A stretch of DNA of 54,339 nucleotides, from contig DATFYA010000020.1 in NCBI GenBank assembly GCA_035315345.1, positions 1-54,339 of the forward strand. The letters are read 5' to 3'. The notes under the pieces are model-generated. The model was not told where the DNA came from. It saw only the letters and a program-made list of their open reading frames with translations, and searched no databases. Shown in pieces: positions 35,486 through 43,152 of the stretch (the stretch's first letter is position 1; every line of letters starts with the position of its first letter). Both the position numbers and the translations under genes were made by a program. Source of the DNA: Candidatus Methylomirabilota bacterium (GTDB lineage: Bacteria > Methylomirabilota > Methylomirabilia > Rokubacteriales > CSP1-6).

Positions 35486-35560
35486 AGGCTCGTAGCTCAG
35501 TGGGAGAGCGCTACCTTGACACGGTAGAGGTCGGCGGTTCGAAACCGCCCGAGCCTACCA
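35486..35560 (+). tRNA. tRNA-Val (anticodon GAC), CCA encoded
   Basis: A complete 75-nt cloverleaf: acceptor stem AGGCTCG/CGAGCCT, D arm GCTC-AGTGGGA-GAGC, anticodon stem CTACC/GGTAG around TTGACAC (anticodon GAC), T arm GGCGG-TTCGAAA-CCGCC, discriminator A and genomic CCA. It reads the Val codons GUC/GUU. It has its own promoter upstream and an intrinsic terminator 63 nt downstream. Confidence 0.97.
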
Positions 35561-35623
35561 TCCATGCTCTGGGGGGTGTGCATCGTCAGCCGGTCGAGCG
35601 TGAAGTGACTGAGGGGAGTTGCG

Positions 35624-35657
35624 AGCATCACCGGGCGCAGCCCTGTGATGCTTTTTT
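35624..35657 (+). terminator. Intrinsic terminator after tRNA-Val
   Basis: AGCATCAC, C, GGGC-GCA-GCCC, T, GTGATGCT followed by TTTTTT. It ends the tRNA transcript, or it could attenuate read-through into thrS 76 nt further on. No T-box sequence is present. Confidence 0.85.
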
Positions 35658-35687
35658 GTCTCCGTGAAAGGAATGTGGTGATCGCGT

Positions 35688-35738
35688 GTCCGCTGATTGG
35701 GGGAGTGCGGGGGCCATTTCGGGGCCCCCGCAGATGAA
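35688..35738 (+). repeat. 51-nt hairpin repeat, copy 2, abutting thrS start
   Basis: Same element as the one at 14926-14976 in opposite orientation: GTCCGC, four variable bases, TGGGGGAGTGC, hairpin GCGGGGGCC-ATTTCG-GGGCCCCCGC, AGATGAA. Its last bases contain the likely thrS start codon (ATG 35734), so the hairpin would sit immediately upstream of the start. Confidence 0.75.
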
Positions 35739-37530
35739 CATGTCTGAGGAGTCTCGCCACCTGAGCTTCGCGGGGGAATTCGACTGCCTGCCCGAGCCCC
35801 TGCCGACCCTGCGGCACTCCACCTCCCACGTGATGGCCCAGGCGGTGAAGCGGCTGTTCCCCGAGGTCAAGGTCGCGATCGGGCCGGCCATCGAGGACGG
35901 CTTCTACTACGACTTCCTCAAGGCCGAGCCGTTCTCGCCGGAGGATCTCGCGCGCATCGAGGAGACCATGCGCGAGATCGTGAAGGCCGACTACCCGTTC
36001 ACGCGCGAGGAGATGCCGCGCGAGGGCGCCATCGCCTTCTTCGAGGAGCGCGGCGAGCCGTTCAAGGTGGAGATCCTGCGCGGCATCGACGCGCCGGTGG
36101 TGTCCATCTACCGGCAGGGCGACTTCCTCGATCTCTGCCGGGGCCCGCACGTGGCGTCCACCGGTCAGCTGAAGGCATTCAAGCTGCTCTCGTCCTCCGG
36201 CGCCTACTGGCGCGGCGACGAGAAGAACCCGATGCTGCAGCGGATCTACGGCACCGCCTGGCTCACCCAGGAGGAGCTCGACAAGCACCTCTGGCGGCTC
36301 GAGGAGGCGAAGAAGCGCGATCACCGCAAGCTCGGGCGCGAGCTCGACCTGTTCGACTTCTACGACATCGCCCCCGGCGCGCCGTTCTGGCTGCCGGGCG
36401 GCATGGTGCTGGTGCGCGAGCTGGAGAAGTACGCCCGCGAGTCCCTCGATCAGCGGGGCTACCAGGAGATCTCGACCCCGCTGCTGGTGAACAAGAAGCT
36501 GTGGGTGCAGTCCGGGCACTGGGACCTCTACCAGGACAACATGTTCAAGTTCGAGGTCGAGGACGAGGTCTTCAGCCTCAAGCCGATGAACTGCCCCGAG
36601 TCGACCTTCGTGTACAAGCGTGCGCTCCGCTCCTACCGCGATCTGCCCCTGCGCTACTCGGAGATGGGCCGCTGCCACCGCAACGAGCGGTCGGGTGCCC
36701 TGTCCGGGCTGGTGCGGGTGCGCCAGTTCACGCAGGACGACGCCCATCTCTACTGCCGGCCGGAGCAGGTCCAGTCCGAGATCACCGACCTGCTCGAGCT
36801 GGTCCGGGAGTGGTACGGCACCTTCAACCTGCAGCCGTCGTACCGGCTGGCCACGCGGCCGCCCGACAAGCTCGGCAGCGAGCAGCAGTGGGACCAGGCG
36901 GAGGACGCGCTCCACCAGGCGCTACGGGCGAACGGGCTGACCTGCGACCTGGACAAGGGCGGCGGCGCCTTCTACGGCCCCAAGATCGACATCGACGTGG
37001 AGGACGCGCTGGGCCGCCAGTGGCAGCTCGCCACCATCCAGGTGGATCTGACGATGCTGCCCGAGCGCATGCAGTGCGAGTACATCGACGCGGACGGCCA
37101 GCCCAAGCGCCCGGTCGTGATCCATCGCGCGATCTTCGGCTCCTACGAGCGCTTCGTGGCGATCCTCACCGAGCACTTCGCCGGCGCGTTCCCGACGTGG
37201 CTGGCGCCGGTGCAGGCGCGGGTCCTGCCGATCAGCGAGAAGCACGCCGAGTACGGCCGGCGCGTGTTCGCGGCGTTGCGGGCCGCGCGCATCCGCGCCG
37301 AGCTGGACGACCGCAACGAGAAGCTGGGCTACCGCGTGCGCGACGCCCAGATCCGGAAGGTCCCCTACGTGCTGGTCGTGGGAGAGCGGGAGGCCCAGGC
37401 CGGCACCGCCAGCCTGCGCCGCCGCGGCGGCGAGGACGTGGGCGCGGTGCCGCTGGAGCGCATCGTGGCCGAGCTCACCGCGGAGATCGCCGGCCGTTCC
37501 GCCACCCTCACCGTGGGCCGCGCGGTCTAG
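35734..37530 (+). CDS. thrS: Threonyl-tRNA synthetase lacking the N-terminal TGS domain
   Basis: About 598 residues, class II synthetase charging tRNA-Thr. The editing domain begins almost at once (LRHSTSHVMAQAV with HxxxH, later LCRGPH). The catalytic core has the zinc ligands in MNCPES, QDDAH and VIHRAIFGSYERF, followed by the anticodon-binding domain (ARVLPISEKH, then LRAARIRAELDDRNEKLGYR). The usual TGS domain of about 60 residues is absent. A GTG at 35686 would only translate the hairpin repeat. There is no ribosome site before ATG 35734 or 35740. It heads the thrS-infC-rpmI-rplT-pheS-pheT order. Confidence 0.93.
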   Translation: MNMSEESRHLSFAGEFDCLPEPLPTLRHSTSHVMAQAVKRLFPEVKVAIGPAIEDGFYYDFLKAEPFSPEDLARIEETMREIVKADYPFTREEMPREGAIAFFEERGEPFKVEILRGIDAPVVSIYRQGDFLDLCRGPHVASTGQLKAFKLLSSSGAYWRGDEKNPMLQRIYGTAWLTQEELDKHLWRLEEAKKRDHRKLGRELDLFDFYDIAPGAPFWLPGGMVLVRELEKYARESLDQRGYQEISTPLLVNKKLWVQSGHWDLYQDNMFKFEVEDEVFSLKPMNCPESTFVYKRALRSYRDLPLRYSEMGRCHRNERSGALSGLVRVRQFTQDDAHLYCRPEQVQSEITDLLELVREWYGTFNLQPSYRLATRPPDKLGSEQQWDQAEDALHQALRANGLTCDLDKGGGAFYGPKIDIDVEDALGRQWQLATIQVDLTMLPERMQCEYIDADGQPKRPVVIHRAIFGSYERFVAILTEHFAGAFPTWLAPVQARVLPISEKHAEYGRRVFAALRAARIRAELDDRNEKLGYRVRDAQIRKVPYVLVVGEREAQAGTASLRRRGGEDVGAVPLERIVAELTAEIAGRSATLTVGRAV

Positions 37531-37559
37531 CGCGCGCTCGCACCCAAGGAGCGCGCGCC

Positions 37560-38075
37560 ATCCAGTCAAAGGACATCCGGATCAATGAAGGCATTCGGGT
37601 GAGGGAAGTGCGGGTCGTGAGCGCCGACGGCGAGCAGCTGGGGGTCATGCCGATCCAGCAGGCGCTCGATCTGGCGCGGCAGCGGGACATGGATCTGGTC
37701 GAGGTGGCCGCCGAGGCACAGCCCCCGGTGTGCCGGATCATGGACTTCGGCAAGTACAAGTACATGCAGTCGCGGCGGCAGAAGGACGCGCGGAAGAAGC
37801 AGACCACGATCCAGGTCAAGGAAGTCAAGCTCGGACCCAAGACCGACACGCACGACTTCGACTTCAAGGCCAAGCACGTGCGGCGCTTCCTGGAGGAAGG
37901 CAACAAGGCCAAGGTGACGGTGCGCTTCAAGGGCCGCGAGATGGCCCACACCGAGCTGGGCTGGAAGATGCTGAACAAGATGATGGAAGGCATGTCCGAC
38001 ATCGCGGTCATCGAGAATCATCCGCGGATGGAAGGCCGGATGCTGAGCATGATCCTGTCGCCCAAGCCGCACTAG
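37560..38075 (+). CDS. infC: Translation initiation factor IF-3 (AUC start codon)
   Basis: A 171-residue IF-3 with both domains: KDIRINEGIRVREVRVVSAD at the N-terminus and VKEVKLGPKTDTHDFDFKAK, then RFLEEGNKAKVTVRFKGREM, in the C-terminal half. It binds the 30S subunit and checks start-codon/initiator-tRNA pairing. The only start consistent with the family N-terminus and with the ribosome site AAGGAG (37546-37551, 8 nt away) is ATC at 37560. A non-canonical start is the known basis of infC autoregulation (AUU in E. coli), so this is expected biology and not an error. Confidence 0.94.
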   Translation: MQSKDIRINEGIRVREVRVVSADGEQLGVMPIQQALDLARQRDMDLVEVAAEAQPPVCRIMDFGKYKYMQSRRQKDARKKQTTIQVKEVKLGPKTDTHDFDFKAKHVRRFLEEGNKAKVTVRFKGREMAHTELGWKMLNKMMEGMSDIAVIENHPRMEGRMLSMILSPKPH

Positions 38076-38089
38076 CCGGAGACACGCAT

Positions 38090-38287
38090 ATGCCGAAGAT
38101 CAAGACGAAGCGGGCCGCCGCGAAGCGGCTCAAGGCCACCGGGACGGGCAAGCTGAAGCGCAGTCGCGGCTGGAAGCGGCACAAACTCGAGGGCAAGGGG
38201 CCGAAGCGCAAGCGCCGCCTCCGCAAGCCGACGCTGGTCTCGAAGGCGGACCAGCCGCGTCTGAAGGCCCTCGTTCCGTACCTCTAA
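38090..38287 (+). CDS. rpmI: 50S ribosomal protein L35
   Basis: 65 residues, highly basic: [20 protein letters not shown], then [13 protein letters not shown]. Length and N-terminus are those of bacterial L35. It lies 14 bp after infC and 19 bp before rplT, the usual operon order. Confidence 0.96.
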   Translation: MPKIKTKRAAAKRLKATGTGKLKRSRGWKRHKLEGKGPKRKRRLRKPTLVSKADQPRLKALVPYL

Positions 38288-38306
38288 CCGAAGGGGAGCG
38301 CACGTC

Positions 38307-38663
38307 ATGCCACGGGCAAAGGGCGGGGCCAAGACCCGCCAGCGCAGGAAGAAGATCCTCAAGCAGGCGAAAGGCTACTTCGGCGGTCGCCGCAAGCTGT
38401 ACCGTCCGGCCGCGGAGACGGTGCTGCGCGCCGGCGCCTTCGCCTACAAGGGACGCAAGCAGAAGAAGCGGCGCGCCCGCGCGCTCTGGATCATCCGGGT
38501 GAACGCGGCGTGCCGACAGCTCGGGCTGTCGTACTCCGTCTTCATGGCCGGGCTCAAGAAGGCCGGCATCGCGCTGGATCGCAAGATCCTGGCCGAGCTG
38601 GCGGTGTCCGACCCCACGGCGTTCGCCAAGCTGGCCGAGACGGCTCGCGCCCAGCGCGCCTGA
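38307..38663 (+). CDS. rplT: 50S ribosomal protein L20
   Basis: 118 residues, basic, beginning [20 protein letters not shown] and containing [20 protein letters not shown] and [20 protein letters not shown], typical of L20, an early 23S-rRNA-binding assembly protein and, in some bacteria, a repressor of its own operon. Ribosome site AAGGGGAG. pheS begins two bases after its stop. Confidence 0.96.
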   Translation: MPRAKGGAKTRQRRKKILKQAKGYFGGRRKLYRPAAETVLRAGAFAYKGRKQKKRRARALWIIRVNAACRQLGLSYSVFMAGLKKAGIALDRKILAELAVSDPTAFAKLAETARAQRA

Positions 38664-38665
38664 GC

Positions 38666-39709
38666 GTGGCGGAGGACCCGCGGGTCCAGGAGGTCCTCGA
38701 GCGGGCCCTGGCGGAGGTCGCCGGGGCCCGCTCCACGTCCGACCTCGAGCAGGTGCGGGTGCGCGTGCTCGGGCGGGCGGGTCAGCTCACCGCCGTGCTG
38801 CGCTCGCTCGGCGGCATCCCGGCGGCCGAGCGGCCGAAGGTCGGCGAGCAGGCCAACCGGGCCAAGACCGAGATCGAGGCCGCCATCGCGGCGCGCCTCG
38901 AGTCGCTGAGGGCGGAGGAGCATCGCCGCACGCTCGAGATCGACCGGCCCGATCTCACGCTGCCCGGGCGGGGGCCCATCCCGGGGCCGGTCCATCCGAT
39001 CACCCGGGTGACCGAGGAGATCATCGAGGTGTTCGAGGGGCTCGGCTTCTCGGTCGCGGAAGGCCCCGAGGTCGAGTCGGACTACTACAACTTCGCCGCG
39101 CTCAACTTCCCCGTCGACCATCCCGCGCGCGACATGCAGGACACCTTTCACCTCTCCGCGGACACGCTGCTGCGTACGCACACCTCGCCGGTGCAGATCC
39201 GCACCATGAAGGCACAGCGGCCGCCGGTGCGGGTGATCTGCCTGGGCAAGGTCTACCGGCGCGACATCCTGGACGCCACCCACTCGCCGATGTTCCACCA
39301 GGTCGAGGGGCTCGCGGTGGATCGGCACATCACCATGGCCGATCTGAAGGCCACGCTGCAGCTCTTCGCGCGCGAGATGTTCGGGCCGCGCTCGGCGGTG
39401 CGCTTCCGGCCGTCGTTCTTTCCGTTCACCGAGCCCTCCGCCGAGGTGGACGTGCGCTGCTTCAAGTGCGGCGGCGACGGGTGCCGCTTCTGCAGGGAAT
39501 CGGGCTGGCTCGAGATCCTGGGCTCCGGGATGGTGCACCCCAACGTGCTCCGCAACGTCGGCTACGACCCGGAAGAGGTCACCGGCTGGGCCTTCGGCAT
39601 GGGGATCGATCGCATCGCCCTGCTCAAGTACGAGATCGACGACATCCGGCTCTTCTTCGACAACGATCTGCGCTTCCTGCAGCAGTTCGCGGGGCTGCCC
39701 GGCCGGTGA
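38666..39709 (+). CDS. pheS: Phenylalanyl-tRNA synthetase alpha subunit
   Basis: 347 residues, GTG start. An N-terminal coiled-coil tRNA-binding arm (about 1-85) precedes the class II core: GPVHPITRVTEEIIEVFEGL, motif 2 around VRVICLGKVYRRDILDATHS, HQVEGLAVD, and motif 3 GMGIDRIALLKYEIDD. A Cys cluster (CFKCGGDGCRFC) sits in an insertion of the core. With PheT it forms the heterotetramer that charges tRNA-Phe. Its stop overlaps the pheT GTG start (GTGA, 39706-39709). Confidence 0.95.
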   Translation: MAEDPRVQEVLERALAEVAGARSTSDLEQVRVRVLGRAGQLTAVLRSLGGIPAAERPKVGEQANRAKTEIEAAIAARLESLRAEEHRRTLEIDRPDLTLPGRGPIPGPVHPITRVTEEIIEVFEGLGFSVAEGPEVESDYYNFAALNFPVDHPARDMQDTFHLSADTLLRTHTSPVQIRTMKAQRPPVRVICLGKVYRRDILDATHSPMFHQVEGLAVDRHITMADLKATLQLFAREMFGPRSAVRFRPSFFPFTEPSAEVDVRCFKCGGDGCRFCRESGWLEILGSGMVHPNVLRNVGYDPEEVTGWAFGMGIDRIALLKYEIDDIRLFFDNDLRFLQQFAGLPGR

Positions 39710-42141
39710 AGATCACCTACCGGTGGCTTCAGGAGTTCGTCGAGACCGATCTCGACGCGCGCGCGGTGGCCGACCGCCTCACCAACGCGGGCATCGGCGT
39801 CGAGCAGGTGGCCCCGGTGGTGGAGGGCCTGTCCGGAGTGGTGGTCGGCGAGATCGAGGCGATCGAGCGCGATCTCGGGGTGAGCGCGGCCGGTCATCAC
39901 AATCGGCTCGTGCGCGTGGCGCTGCCCGACCGCCACTTCTCGGTGGTGTGCGGCGCGCCCAACGCCGCGGTCGGCGGGCGGGCCGCCTTCGCGCCGCCCG
40001 GGGCGCGGCTGCCCGGCCTGGGCGAGGTGAAAGCGGCGAGGATCCGCGGCGTCGTCTCGGAGGGCATCCTGTGCTCCGAGAAGGAGCTCGGGGTCAGCGA
40101 CGACCACAGCGGCATCCTGCTGCTGCCCGCCGAGGCCCCGCGGGGCGCGGATCTCTCGACCTACCTCGGGCTCGACGACTGGATCCTCGACATCGAGATC
40201 ACGCCCAACCGCCCGGACGCGCTCTCGGTGGTGGGCGTGGCCCGCGAGGTGGCGGCCCTGACCGGGGCGCCGTTCCGCTTCCCCAAGGTCGCGGTCGCGG
40301 AGGGGGAGACCGAGGCGTCCGCGCTGGCCGCCCTGGACATCGAGGCCACCGACCTGTGTCCGCGGTTCTGCGCCCGCGTGATCACCGGCCTCACCGTGAA
40401 GCCGTCGCCGCCGTGGCTGGCCCAGCGCCTGCGCGCGGTGGGTCTGCGCCCGATCAACAACCTGGTCGACGTGACCAACTACATCATGTGGGAGATGGGC
40501 CAGCCGCTGCACGCGTTCGACCTCGACGCGCTGGCCCAGCACACCGTGGTGGTGCGCCGGGCCCGCCCGGGCGAGCGGATCAAGACCCTGGACGGCCAGG
40601 AGCGCGCGCTCGGCCCCGACATGGCGATGGTGTGCGATCCCGAGCGCGCGGTTGGCATCGGCGGGGTGATGGGCGGGGCCGATAGCGAGGTGACCGCGTC
40701 GACCACCCGCGTGCTCCTCGAAGCCGCGTACTGGGATCCGGGCTCGATCCGTCGGACGTCGAGGGCGCTCGGGCTCTCCACCGATGCCGCGTATCGATTC
40801 GAGCGCGGCGGCGATGTCGAGGCGCCGCCCGACGTGCTGGCCCGCGCCGCGCAGCTCATGGTCGATCTGGGCGGCGGCGCGGTCGCGCGCGGCGTGCTCG
40901 ACGCCTATCCGGCGCCGCGGCCGCACCGTCGCCTCGGGCTCCGTCTGGCTCGGGTGGAGCGGGTCATCGGCGCGAGCCCCTCGCGCGAGGAGGCGGTGCG
41001 GATCCTGCAGGCCCTGGGCTTCGCGGTCGACGACTCGGGCGAGGAGCTGCAGGTGGTGGTGCCGAGCTTCCGCCGCGACGTCCACCAGGAGGACGACCTC
41101 GTCGAGGAGATCACCCGGATCTGGGGCTACGACAAGATCCCGCTCACCCTGGCCGGGGGCGGCGAGATCATCCCGGTCAAGCGTCCGCCGGGCCTGCGGG
41201 TGGCGCGGGCGATGAGCCGGGCGCTGAACGCGGCCGGCCTCTACGAGTGCGTGAGCTGGAGCTTCGTGGACCCGGACCGGCTCGCGCGCATGGGCTGGCG
41301 CGACCCGTCGGCGCTGATCCCGCTGCAGAACCCGCTCTCGGTCGAGCGGTCGGTGCTGCGGCCCTCGCTGCTGCCCGGGCTGCTCGAGATCCTCGCCATC
41401 AACGCGAACCGGCAGACGCCCGACGCGCGCCTGTTCGAGGTGGGCCACGTCTTCGCGCCGCATCGTCCGGAGGACGGCGACCGGCCCGCCCACGAGGATC
41501 TGCGCCTCGGCATCGCGCTGACCGGTCTGCGCGCGCCGCGCGCCTGGTTCAACCCCGCGCGCGAGCGGGTCGACGTCTACGACGCCAAGGGCATGGCGCA
41601 GGCCGCGCTGGCCGCGGCCGGGGTCACCGACGCCGACACCGTGCCGTTCGCGGACGATCGCGCGCCCGCGTACCTCGAGCCCGGGCGCGCGGCCCGGCTC
41701 GTGCGCGGCGGGCAAGAGCTGGGCTACTTCGGGGAGGCGTCGCGCGCGGCGCGCGAGGCGTTCGATCTGCCCGCGCCGGTCTTCGTGGCCGAGCTGTCGG
41801 TGACGACGCTGGCCGCGCTCCCGCCCGCGACCGCGCGCTACGAGCCGCTGCCGCGCTTCCCGGCCGTCCAGCGGGATCTGGCGATCGTGGTGGGCGCCGA
41901 CGTGACCGCGGGGCAGGTGGAGGCGGCGATTCGCGGCATGAACCTGCCACTGCTCACCCGCATCAGTCTCTTCGACGTGTACACTGGCGGCCAGGTCGGC
42001 GCGGGCAAGCGCAGTCTCGCCTGGAGCCTCACGTTCCAGGCACCCGATCGCACCCTCACCGACGCGGAGGTGAACCGGCTGCACGAGCGGATCGTGGCCG
42101 AGATCGCGCGGCGCTTCCAGGCCGAGGTGCGCGGCGCATGA
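39706..42141 (+). CDS. pheT: Phenylalanyl-tRNA synthetase beta subunit
   Basis: 811 residues with the standard PheT domain order: N-terminal region and EMAP-like tRNA-binding domain (VVVGEIEAIERD, RLVRVALPDRHFSVVCGAPN), B3/B4 editing domain (LRPINNLVDVTNYIMWEMGQ, PLHAFDLDAL), B5, catalytic-like domain (VHQEDDLVEEITRIWGYDKI), and the C-terminal FDX-ACB anticodon domain (RFPAVQRDLAIVVGADVTAG). Length is normal. Coupled to pheS by GTGA and to the next small gene by ATGA. Confidence 0.95.
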   Translation: MKITYRWLQEFVETDLDARAVADRLTNAGIGVEQVAPVVEGLSGVVVGEIEAIERDLGVSAAGHHNRLVRVALPDRHFSVVCGAPNAAVGGRAAFAPPGARLPGLGEVKAARIRGVVSEGILCSEKELGVSDDHSGILLLPAEAPRGADLSTYLGLDDWILDIEITPNRPDALSVVGVAREVAALTGAPFRFPKVAVAEGETEASALAALDIEATDLCPRFCARVITGLTVKPSPPWLAQRLRAVGLRPINNLVDVTNYIMWEMGQPLHAFDLDALAQHTVVVRRARPGERIKTLDGQERALGPDMAMVCDPERAVGIGGVMGGADSEVTASTTRVLLEAAYWDPGSIRRTSRALGLSTDAAYRFERGGDVEAPPDVLARAAQLMVDLGGGAVARGVLDAYPAPRPHRRLGLRLARVERVIGASPSREEAVRILQALGFAVDDSGEELQVVVPSFRRDVHQEDDLVEEITRIWGYDKIPLTLAGGGEIIPVKRPPGLRVARAMSRALNAAGLYECVSWSFVDPDRLARMGWRDPSALIPLQNPLSVERSVLRPSLLPGLLEILAINANRQTPDARLFEVGHVFAPHRPEDGDRPAHEDLRLGIALTGLRAPRAWFNPARERVDVYDAKGMAQAALAAAGVTDADTVPFADDRAPAYLEPGRAARLVRGGQELGYFGEASRAAREAFDLPAPVFVAELSVTTLAALPPATARYEPLPRFPAVQRDLAIVVGADVTAGQVEAAIRGMNLPLLTRISLFDVYTGGQVGAGKRSLAWSLTFQAPDRTLTDAEVNRLHERIVAEIARRFQAEVRGA

Positions 42142-42398
42142 CGGAGGAGGCGATGGCCGAAGGGCTGGTGGAGCGGCTCGAGCAGCTCGAGAAGTCGGTG
42201 CGGCGGGCCGCCGAGACGATCACGCGGCTGCGCAAGGAGCGCGACGGCCTGCAGGCCAAGGTGGCCGGCCTCGAGGCCAAGCTCACCGGCGCGGACGGCG
42301 ATCGTGCCGAGCTGGCGAGCCTGCGGCAGGAGCGGAAGGAAGTGCTGGCGCAGGTCGACGGCATTCTCAAGGAGCTGGACCGCCTGGACATTCAGTAA
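42138..42398 (+). CDS. Small coiled-coil protein between pheT and zapA
   Basis: 86 residues, almost entirely heptad-patterned: LVERLEQLEKSVRRAAETIT, then RLRKERDGLQAKVAGLEAKL. It resembles short ZapB-like or cell-division-associated coiled coils and precedes zapA, so a role with ZapA at the Z-ring is plausible; homology to ZapB itself cannot be claimed. Two starts compete: ATG 42138 overlapping the pheT stop, and ATG 42153 right after the strong ribosome site GGAGGAGG. Confidence 0.7.
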   Translation: MTEEAMAEGLVERLEQLEKSVRRAAETITRLRKERDGLQAKVAGLEAKLTGADGDRAELASLRQERKEVLAQVDGILKELDRLDIQ

Positions 42399-42457
42399 GC
42401 TGCTTGGCGAGGTGCAGCCGAGGCGAGCCGAGCGAATACACAAAGAGGTTCAACGCC

Positions 42458-42760
42458 ATGGCCGAGAAACAGCGCGTCGACATCGAGATCCTGGGCCAGA
42501 AGTATCCGATCCGTAGCGAGGAGGCGCCCGACTACGTCCGTCAGCTCGCGTCCTTCGTCGACCGGCGGGCGCGCGAGATCCGGGGCGACGCGCCCGGCCA
42601 GGACTCGGTGCGCGTGCTCGCCCTCGCCGCGCTCGACATCACCGACGAGCTGTTCCGCCTGCGCGACGAGCGGAAGGAGCAGGATGTCGACCAGAAGGAC
42701 GTGAGCGCCCGTCTCGGCGCACTGCGGCAATTGCTCGACGCCGTCGTGCCGGAGAAGTGA
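42458..42760 (+). CDS. zapA: Cell division protein ZapA
   Basis: 100 residues: KQRVDIEILGQKYPIRSEEA, then DYVRQLASFVDRRAREIRGD, and a C-terminal coiled coil with LAALDITDELFRLRDERKEQ. This is the ZapA pattern of an N-terminal alpha/beta head and a C-terminal coiled coil. ZapA crosslinks FtsZ filaments at midcell. A ribosome site AAAGAGG precedes the ATG. The gene is directly followed by the 6S RNA gene, as in many proteobacteria. Confidence 0.88.
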   Translation: MAEKQRVDIEILGQKYPIRSEEAPDYVRQLASFVDRRAREIRGDAPGQDSVRVLALAALDITDELFRLRDERKEQDVDQKDVSARLGALRQLLDAVVPEK

Positions 42761-42770
42761 ACGGATTCGC

Positions 42771-42800
42771 TTGACCCGCCCGCGGGGCCGGGAGTACACA
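42771..42800 (+). promoter_or_regulatory. Promoter of 6S RNA
   Basis: TTGACC (42771-42776), 18 bp, TACACA (42795-42800). The predicted start near 42807 coincides with the first base pair of the 6S closing stem. Confidence 0.7.
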
Positions 42801-42806
42801 GAAGAG

Positions 42807-42985
42807 GCCCTGCGCTGTTCGTGATGTCGGGGGGAAGTTTCAACCTCGTTTAAAGATTGGGAGCCGCTCACGAGGGTGGTGCGCATGCCCCTCACGAGAG
42901 GGGAAGCCTGAAGCCCTCCATTTTGGCGCCCACCTGGTACATACCAGGTTCGAAACACCGTCGGCACACGGCAGAGGCGGGGCAC
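42807..42985 (+). ncRNA. ssrS: 6S RNA
   Basis: About 180 nt that fold back end to end: GCCCTGC (from 42808) pairs with the GCGGGGC ending at 42983. The 3' half carries landmark blocks of 6S RNA: GGTGCGCATGCCCCT then GAAGCCTGAAG, matching the GGTGAGCATGC...GAAGCC block of the E. coli RNA, and a CACCTGGT-ACAT-ACCAGGT hairpin where E. coli has CACCTTGAACCAAGG. 6S RNA mimics an open promoter and sequesters housekeeping RNA polymerase. Position after zapA is the classical one. Ends are approximate. Confidence 0.85.
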
Positions 42986-43039
42986 CTTCCTCTCGGCCAC
43001 CCGGAGCGTCCGTAACCGCGGCCACGCTCTCCCCGTTCG

Positions 43040-43069
43040 TTGACATTGCTCTCCCGCGGCGCCTATAAT
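43040..43069 (+). promoter_or_regulatory. Full-consensus sigma70 promoter of the rny operon
   Basis: TTGACA (43040-43045), 18 bp, TATAAT (43064-43069), both perfect matches. The transcript begins with a small hairpin AGCGGC-TATTT-GCCGCT (43081-43097) and has a leader of about 75 nt before the ATG at 43153. The remaining 42986-43039 stretch shows nothing else. Confidence 0.88.
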
Positions 43070-43152
43070 TCGTCAACTTTAGCGGCTATTTGCCGCTCGC
43101 CGCCTCGAGTGCACATGATCCGGACCGGGTCATTCCCGGGATGGAGTGATCG

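Noticed and set aside
35561-35733. T-box or threonine attenuator before thrS
   Set aside because: No T-box sequence, specifier loop or Thr-rich leader; the terminator at 35624-35657 is best explained as the end of the tRNA-Val transcript.
39562-42084. Minus-strand frame of 840 residues opposite pheT
   Set aside because: Shadow of pheT; composition is the typical antisense pattern.
42392-43076. Minus-strand ORFs across the zapA-rny gap
   Set aside because: They read through the 6S RNA and promoter region; no ribosome site and no protein-like pattern.
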